Positions 54,386 through 59,402 of a stretch of 59,402 nt of DNA are shown here, piece after piece (the first letter of the stretch is position 1; every line of letters starts with the position of its first letter). The notes beneath the pieces are model-generated. The model was not told the origin of the DNA. It searched no databases and worked only from the letters and a program-made list of their open reading frames with translations. This stretch comes from Actinomycetota bacterium. GTDB taxonomy: Bacteria; Actinomycetota; Acidimicrobiia; Acidimicrobiales; Ilumatobacteraceae. The stretch is taken from contig VGAB01000003.1 in NCBI GenBank assembly GCA_016870935.1, forward strand, positions 1-59,402. Direction: 5' to 3'. The position numbers and the translations under genes are program-made.

Positions 54386-55738
54386 GTGGAGTATCGCTTG
54401 CGAAAAAAACTTGTGTTCGCACTTCTTACATTCGGTCTGGCGACAGGGCTGAACTCGACGGCACAGTTGAGCGCCGAAGGTGGCACGAACGACCTGCCCC
54501 CGGTAGACGTGGTCGAGGTCAATGGACTGATCGACGAGATAGTCGCGCACGACATCGAACGGGCGATCGATCGCGCCGAGTCGTCAACCTCGCAGGCCGT
54601 GATTCTGCAGGTCAACTCGTCGGGCGGCGTCGTGTCGACCCAGCGTCTCGAAAAACTTTTCGAAAAAATTATCGGCTCGAAGATTCCCGTGGCCGTCTGG
54701 GTCGGCCCGAACACCGCGAAGGCATACGGCAGTGCGGCCCAACTTTTGGCGGTTGCCGACGTCTCGGCGATGGCCGACGGAACACGCATCGGGATGACGG
54801 GCAAACTCGTCGAACTTGAGTCGGGAGAATTGAGTTTCGGCCAGGCGACCGACACCCTGCGCCTGTCGACTCTCGATGCGACTCGCGCCAAAGAACTGGG
54901 CGCGTTGAAACTGACGACCGACGACGAGGGCGTGCCCGTTCTGCGAAACATGTTGCTGGCGATGAACGGCCTGACGATCAAGGGCAAGGTTCTGACGACG
55001 ACGGTCGACGTCAAGTCAGACTCGGGCGACGAATTGATCCGCGAGGCCGCGACCACGAGATTCTTCAAACTTGGTCTGACCGAAAGGTTGATGCATACCG
55101 CGGCGAGCCCACCGGTCACCTACTTGTTGTTCGCGATCGGATTGGCGCTGTTGATATTCGAATTTTTCACCGCCGGGGTCGGAATAGTCGGCGTCGTCGG
55201 GGCGGTTTGCGTGATTCTCGGAAGCCACGGCTTGTCGACTTTGCCCGTGCGCGGTCTGAGTTTGGCGTTGATGATCGTGGCGATGCTGGTTTTGGCGATC
55301 GATGTTCAAGTCGGAATCCCGCGATTTTTCACCGGCGCAGGACTCACGCTGTTCACGCTCGCCAGCCTTACTCTTTTTCGATCCAGCGACGGCGGCCCAA
55401 TTCGACTCTCGTGGTTGACGCTGATCTCGGGGATAATTGCAATCTCGCTGGCTTTCGTCGTCGGCATGCCATCGATGGTTCGCACCAGGTTCGCGACCCC
55501 GACGATCGGGCGCGAATGGATGATCGGAAGCACGGGTCGAGCCGTCGGTGCGATCAACCCGCTCGGAGTGGTGCGTATTCACGACGCCGAGTGGCGCGCG
55601 CGAACGAACCGTGCGACACCGATCGCCGACGGCCAAGAACTTCGGGTGGCGGCGATCGACGGAGTCACGCTCGAGGTCGAACCGCTCGAAGGTGCGGCGC
55701 GCGACTATCGCGAAATGCGAAAACCCAAAGCCGACTGA
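54386..55738 (+). CDS. NfeD-type membrane serine protease (ClpP class)
   Basis: A 450-residue protein with a GTG start. Order: signal peptide (about 8-28), a ClpP/SppA-like protease domain (about 38-190) with VNSSGGVVSTQ and the nucleophile in AKAYGSAAQLLA, then about five helices (230-360, including LIFEFFTAGVGIVGVVGAVCV), and a C-terminal NfeD OB-fold domain (about 375-440, GSTGRAVGAINPLGVVRI). Family members cleave membrane proteins such as stomatins. No stomatin gene is next to it. Confidence 0.88.
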   Translation: MEYRLRKKLVFALLTFGLATGLNSTAQLSAEGGTNDLPPVDVVEVNGLIDEIVAHDIERAIDRAESSTSQAVILQVNSSGGVVSTQRLEKLFEKIIGSKIPVAVWVGPNTAKAYGSAAQLLAVADVSAMADGTRIGMTGKLVELESGELSFGQATDTLRLSTLDATRAKELGALKLTTDDEGVPVLRNMLLAMNGLTIKGKVLTTTVDVKSDSGDELIREAATTRFFKLGLTERLMHTAASPPVTYLLFAIGLALLIFEFFTAGVGIVGVVGAVCVILGSHGLSTLPVRGLSLALMIVAMLVLAIDVQVGIPRFFTGAGLTLFTLASLTLFRSSDGGPIRLSWLTLISGIIAISLAFVVGMPSMVRTRFATPTIGREWMIGSTGRAVGAINPLGVVRIHDAEWRARTNRATPIADGQELRVAAIDGVTLEVEPLEGAARDYREMRKPKAD

Positions 55739-55764
55739 CTACGAATAGTGGCTCGTCGAGCCGC

Positions 55765-57483
55765 TCATCCGTTCAGTCTGGCGCCGGCCCTGCGCAGGTC
55801 ACCGTCGCGTTTGGTGATCGCGCGACGATCGAGCGCCTCCAACAACGGCACGGCGTGTTTGCGCGTGATCGCCAAACTTTCGCGGAACTGCGAGACGGTG
55901 AAGCCGCCCGGGTTGTGGGCGAGCATCTCGACGATTTTTTTTCGGGCGGTCTCGAGTGCGGCGATGTGAAACACCGTTCCGTCGACGTCCACGAGCACCC
56001 CGCGCTGCACCAGTTGCCGCACGATGTTTCGATCCAAACTCTTAGTGTCGGGCGGGGTGACACCTGATTTCAAAAACAACGCGACGTATGGGTGCTCGAC
56101 GATTGAAGTCGCGTCTTTGACTCGTGCGAATCCCATTTCAACCACGACATTCGGCAATGTTGCGATAACCGCCTGCTCGTTGGGTTTCAGGCGCGCAAGT
56201 TCGAGTGGTTCGGATGTCTTGACGAGTCTGACTGCCAAATCTTTGCGGGTCGCGTCCAAAAGTTCTGGCGTCGTCAACCAGTTGCCCACCATTGGCTCGC
56301 TCACTTGACCGGTCAGGGCTTCCAGTTCTTCGACGGTTATCCACTTGTGCTCGCGAACGACCCGAGAAATCGACCGATCGGGTTTCGCCTTTGACAGTCG
56401 CAACTTCGGCGCGATATCTAAAACTTCGCCACCGCCAATCGTTTCTTGTCGCCCCGACTCGCGGAGAATGAAACGATCCCCCGGCAGAATCGGGATATCG
56501 GCCTGCAACGCGACACGAACCGCACCAGTTTGGCCGGCGTTCAGTTCACGTGCGCCGATGATTCGAACCTTGGCCGAAAACTCGCCCGAGCCGATGTAGA
56601 CGGCGTAGCTTCCGCGACGGGTGACGCGATGACGCAAGGTCGGAACAACAGTCAGTGAAGCGTCGAACAAACTGGTGTACCGCCACTGCTCCGGTCTTGT
56701 CAGTGCATCTCCCCTGAGTATCTCGTCGTGGGCGACGCCGATCAGGTTCAAGGCGCAACGGTGACCCGCGGCGATCTCTTCGACCTTGCTGTCGTGCTCT
56801 TGAATCTCGCGCACGCGCACGCGCTGTTTTGTGCGCGCAACCACGAGCTCATCGCCGACATTCAACGCGCCAAAGGTCAGAGTTCCCGTGACGACGGTTC
56901 CGGCGCCCTTTGCCGAGAACGAGCGATCGACCCACAATCGTGGTCGATGCCTCGAGTTTCCATCGATTTGCGACGACGATGCGCCGACGAGCTCGTCGAG
57001 CACCGAACCGAGTTCGGCGAGTCCCCTGCGATCCACGACGGATACCCCGACGATCGGTGCTTCGGCCAAAAACGAGTTGCTCGTCTTGGATCTGATTTCT
57101 TGGCGGCGAAGTTGTTCGAGGGCGGGATCGATCAGGTCGGTTTTCGTCAGTGCGATCACACCGCGCTTGATGCCCAACAGTTTGAGGATCTGAAAGTGTT
57201 CCTCGGTTTGGGGCATCCAGCCTTCTTTGCCGTCGACCACCAGAATGGTTCCGTCGATCGAGCCAACGCCGGCCAACATGTTGCGCAAGAACCGAATATG
57301 ACCGGGTACGTCGATGAAACTCACCACGCGACCCGACGGCAATCGGGTGTGGGCGAAACCCAGGTCAATGGTCATGCCGCGTCGCTTCTCTTCCTCCCAG
57401 CGATCAGGGTCGATGCCCGTGAGCGCCAATACGAGCGATGACTTTCCGTGGTCGACATGACCCGCCGTGGCGACGACCGTCAT
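55765..57483 (-). CDS. selB: Selenocysteine-specific elongation factor
   Basis: A 572-residue GTPase that brings Sec-tRNA to UGA codons marked by a SECIS hairpin. G1 is GHVDHGKS (8-15), G3 is DVPGH and G4 is TKTD. Domains II and III of EF-Tu type follow (GTVVTGTLTFGALNVGDEL). The C-terminal ~220 residues are the winged-helix repeats that bind the SECIS (GGFTVSQFRESLAITRKHAV, LLEALDRRAITKRDGDLRR). It lies 6 bases downstream of selA. Confidence 0.95.
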   Translation of the reverse strand: MTVVATAGHVDHGKSSLVLALTGIDPDRWEEEKRRGMTIDLGFAHTRLPSGRVVSFIDVPGHIRFLRNMLAGVGSIDGTILVVDGKEGWMPQTEEHFQILKLLGIKRGVIALTKTDLIDPALEQLRRQEIRSKTSNSFLAEAPIVGVSVVDRRGLAELGSVLDELVGASSSQIDGNSRHRPRLWVDRSFSAKGAGTVVTGTLTFGALNVGDELVVARTKQRVRVREIQEHDSKVEEIAAGHRCALNLIGVAHDEILRGDALTRPEQWRYTSLFDASLTVVPTLRHRVTRRGSYAVYIGSGEFSAKVRIIGARELNAGQTGAVRVALQADIPILPGDRFILRESGRQETIGGGEVLDIAPKLRLSKAKPDRSISRVVREHKWITVEELEALTGQVSEPMVGNWLTTPELLDATRKDLAVRLVKTSEPLELARLKPNEQAVIATLPNVVVEMGFARVKDATSIVEHPYVALFLKSGVTPPDTKSLDRNIVRQLVQRGVLVDVDGTVFHIAALETARKKIVEMLAHNPGGFTVSQFRESLAITRKHAVPLLEALDRRAITKRDGDLRRAGARLNG

Positions 57484-57489
57484 GACCGT

Positions 57490-58797
57490 TCAGACTTTCA
57501 ACGAGTTCAGCGCCCGAACCACGATTGCGTCGTCTTCGGGTTGAATGGTGCGCAGATCGAGAAAAGTGCGACCGTCTTTCACGCGGGCGATGATCGGCGT
57601 CGAGTTCTTGCGCAACTCAAAGAGATGATCACCGCGCACCACGACACCCACCGACTTGATGGTCGCACCCGGCGCCGACCCCGCACCAGGCAGCGAATCG
57701 ATCTCAGATATTTCTGTATTTTTGGTTGCTGCGACCATCGCCTCGGCGCGGACGCGCAACTCTTCGACCGAAATCTCGGCCATCCTCCAGAACGCGATCT
57801 CCGTGGTCGCGGTCTTGTTCAAATAGGCCAGGCACAGTGACTGCAGGGCGAACATCGTCGTCGACCCTGGTCGCAGAGCCCGCGCCAACGGGTGCGTGGC
57901 ACAGGCCTCGACCAATTCTTTTCGACCGGCGATGACGCCGCATTGGGGCCCGCCAAAAAGTTTGTCGCCGCTGAACATCACCAAGGCTGCGCCATCGCTT
58001 ATCGTCTGGCGCGCCGCGGGTTCGTTGGCCAACCAACTCGGTGGTCTGGTGTTCAACCACGGGCAGGTGTTGTCGATCAGACCCGAACCGATATCGACCG
58101 CGACGGGCACGGGCAACTCGGCGAGTTCGCGCACAGGCGTGTCTTCGACGAAACCCGAAACACGATAATTCGACGGATGCACCTTCAAGACGAGCGCGAT
58201 GTCGTTGCCACGCTTGTCGATCGCCTTTTTGTAGTCGCGCAATCTCGTGCGATTGGTCGTGCCCACATCGATCAAACGGGCACCCGACTGTTCGGTCACC
58301 TCGGGGATGCGAAAGTTTCCGCCGATCTCGACGCTCTCGCCCCGCGATACGGCGACATCGCGCGAATTGGCCAAAGCGGCGACGACCAGAAGCACCGCGG
58401 CGGCGTTGTTGTTGACCACCAGCGCCGACTCGGCGCCGCACAAAAGCGACAAGAGTCTGCCGACCGTTTCTTGCCGCGAGCCCCGCTCGCCTGTTTGCAT
58501 GTTCAACTCCAGGTTCGAGGCCCGACCCGAGAGCCGCTGCTCGACGGGTGCCCGACCGAGATTCGTGTGAAGCAGAACCCCCGTCGCATTGATCACATCG
58601 CGCAACAAACTTTCGCCGAACGCGGTGGCGAGGCGATCGGCAGTTTGCCTGACATCACCGGGGTTGCTTTCGGCGATCGCTTGACGCGCGAAATCAACCA
58701 GCAACGCATGTGGCAACGAATGGCGGAGCGCGAGCTCCCGTGCGAGCGAATCCACCGACGGTGGTCGACCCGCAGTGTCGACCGACACGCGATTCAT
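57490..58797 (-). CDS. selA: L-seryl-tRNA(Sec) selenium transferase
   Basis: A 435-residue PLP enzyme that converts Ser-tRNA(Sec) to Sec-tRNA(Sec) with selenophosphate. Motifs are NATGVLLHTNLGRAP, SALVVNNNAAAVLLVVAALA, VHPSNYRVSGF and the PLP-lysine region FSGDKLFGGPQCG. The start chosen is ATG at 58797; an ATG twelve codons upstream is also possible. With selB it shows the organism makes selenoproteins, but selC (tRNA-Sec), selD and any selenoprotein gene lie outside this window. Confidence 0.94.
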   Translation of the reverse strand: MNRVSVDTAGRPPSVDSLARELALRHSLPHALLVDFARQAIAESNPGDVRQTADRLATAFGESLLRDVINATGVLLHTNLGRAPVEQRLSGRASNLELNMQTGERGSRQETVGRLLSLLCGAESALVVNNNAAAVLLVVAALANSRDVAVSRGESVEIGGNFRIPEVTEQSGARLIDVGTTNRTRLRDYKKAIDKRGNDIALVLKVHPSNYRVSGFVEDTPVRELAELPVPVAVDIGSGLIDNTCPWLNTRPPSWLANEPAARQTISDGAALVMFSGDKLFGGPQCGVIAGRKELVEACATHPLARALRPGSTTMFALQSLCLAYLNKTATTEIAFWRMAEISVEELRVRAEAMVAATKNTEISEIDSLPGAGSAPGATIKSVGVVVRGDHLFELRKNSTPIIARVKDGRTFLDLRTIQPEDDAIVVRALNSLKV

Positions 58798-58881
58798 TGC
58801 TTTGAAACTATCGGCTCGGCGCGAAATATGCATCGCTGATTCGATGCGATTTGCATCTGAAGCGCTGTCTATTCTCGTGTC

Positions 58882-59402
58882 GTGACAAATATTGGCGCCC
58901 CCGATGCCGGCTCCAAAGACGACAAGAGCGCCCTTCGTCCCGCCGCCACGGTGATGCTGATTCGCGATCTGGACGCGTCGTCTGGGTTCGAAGTTTTCAT
59001 GGTGCAACGCAGCCACACCGCGGCGTTTGCCGGCGGAATGTATGTGTTTCCTGGTGGCCGTGTCGATTCGACAGACGGCGGGTCTGAACTCGGCGAGTAT
59101 TGCGACGGCCTCGACGACGCGCAGGCCAGCGCGTTGCTGCAGATTCCCGATGGCGGCTTGGCCTATTGGGTGGCGGCGATCAGAGAGTGCTTCGAGGAGG
59201 CCGGGGTGTTGCTCGCCCGCGACATCAAAACGGACAAAACAGTTTCGTTCGGTGACGCCGAGGCGGCCGCCAAGTTTTCACGGGCCAGAAAAGAGATCCA
59301 TGACTCGTCGTTGAACATGATTCAACTCTGTCGACGCGAAAATCTGCGCCTGACCACCGGCGCGATTCACTACGTGAGCCACTGGATAACGCCGATTGGT
59401 GA
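58882..59402 (+). CDS. Nudix hydrolase, 3' end cut by window edge
   Basis: At least 173 residues from GTG at 58882, still open at the window end. SALRPAATVMLIRD begins the domain, followed by AAFAGGMYVFPGGRVD and the Nudix box region AIRECFEEAGVLLARD (RE-x2-EE-x-G). The FPGG form and insertion after it resemble the NUDT7/NUDT19-like CoA diphosphatases. It is divergent from selA across 84 bases. Confidence 0.85.
   Translation, partial: MTNIGAPDAGSKDDKSALRPAATVMLIRDLDASSGFEVFMVQRSHTAAFAGGMYVFPGGRVDSTDGGSELGEYCDGLDDAQASALLQIPDGGLAYWVAAIRECFEEAGVLLARDIKTDKTVSFGDAEAAAKFSRARKEIHDSSLNMIQLCRRENLRLTTGAIHYVSHWITPIG

Noticed and set aside
58798-58881. tRNA-Sec (selC) in the selA-Nudix gap
   Set aside because: The gap is 84 bases with no long acceptor stem, no TCA anticodon loop and no T-arm consensus.

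Overview
This window looks like chromosomal DNA of a high-GC actinobacterium, most likely from the Acidimicrobiia/Ilumatobacter side of the phylum. That placement is inferred from gene content. The evidence is a mycothiol gene (mshA) with its YbjN-type neighbour, an RsiG-like c-di-GMP anti-sigma protein, a GlnR-type orphan regulator, Rex, an ethylmalonyl-CoA mutase, and a tRNA gene without encoded CCA. Genes are packed with 1-4 base overlaps (ATGA, GTGA) or gaps of a few bases. No non-coding stretch exceeds 300 bases; the largest are 20781-21025 and 26252-26445. I see no insertion sequence, prophage, CRISPR array, rRNA or replication origin.

Region 1 (1-23.1 kb) is respiratory. Apart from one glutamine-amidotransferase-like gene at the left edge, 725-20780 reads as one minus-strand run of 21 genes with no gap above 15 bases. 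In order of transcription these are a 3-TM protein, a 2x[4Fe-4S] ferredoxin, a cytochrome b6-like subunit, a subunit IV-like protein, a Rieske protein, a diheme cytochrome c, a membrane protein of unknown function, and then all 14 complex I genes nuoA-N. Divergent from it are a monoheme cytochrome c and a geranylgeranyl reductase (probably menaquinone side-chain saturation). The cytochrome b has features of b6f complexes, including the Cys used for heme c_i. The subunit IV-like protein and the divergent cytochrome c share an identical 16-residue N-terminus.

Region 2 (23.1-33.4 kb) holds rex with a likely autoregulatory operator, a small exported protein, a SAM hydrolase (DUF62) behind a compact structured RNA leader, proC, the ybjN-mshA pair, an RsiG-like c-di-GMP protein, MoaD, a histidine phosphatase, an MFS transporter and NAD+ synthetase.

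Region 3 (33.4-45.5 kb) starts with a nitrogen-assimilation cluster: glutamine synthetase II, glutamine synthetase I and a GlnR-like regulator, with 11-bp-spaced GlnR-type half-sites in front of the first gene. A Cu+ P-type ATPase, a sigma-like regulator, a dienelactone hydrolase, a Crp-family regulator, ispD-ispF-rlmB, tRNA-Thr, a LytR_C protein, glycerate kinase and a LysM protein follow.

Region 4 (45.5-59.4 kb) carries ethylmalonyl-CoA mutase, aat, 3-hydroxyacyl-CoA dehydrogenase, a protein phosphatase, a cyclophilin, lysC-methyltransferase-asd (lysC with an internal start), a receiver-only protein, an NfeD-type protease, selB-selA for selenocysteine insertion, and a Nudix hydrolase cut by the window edge.
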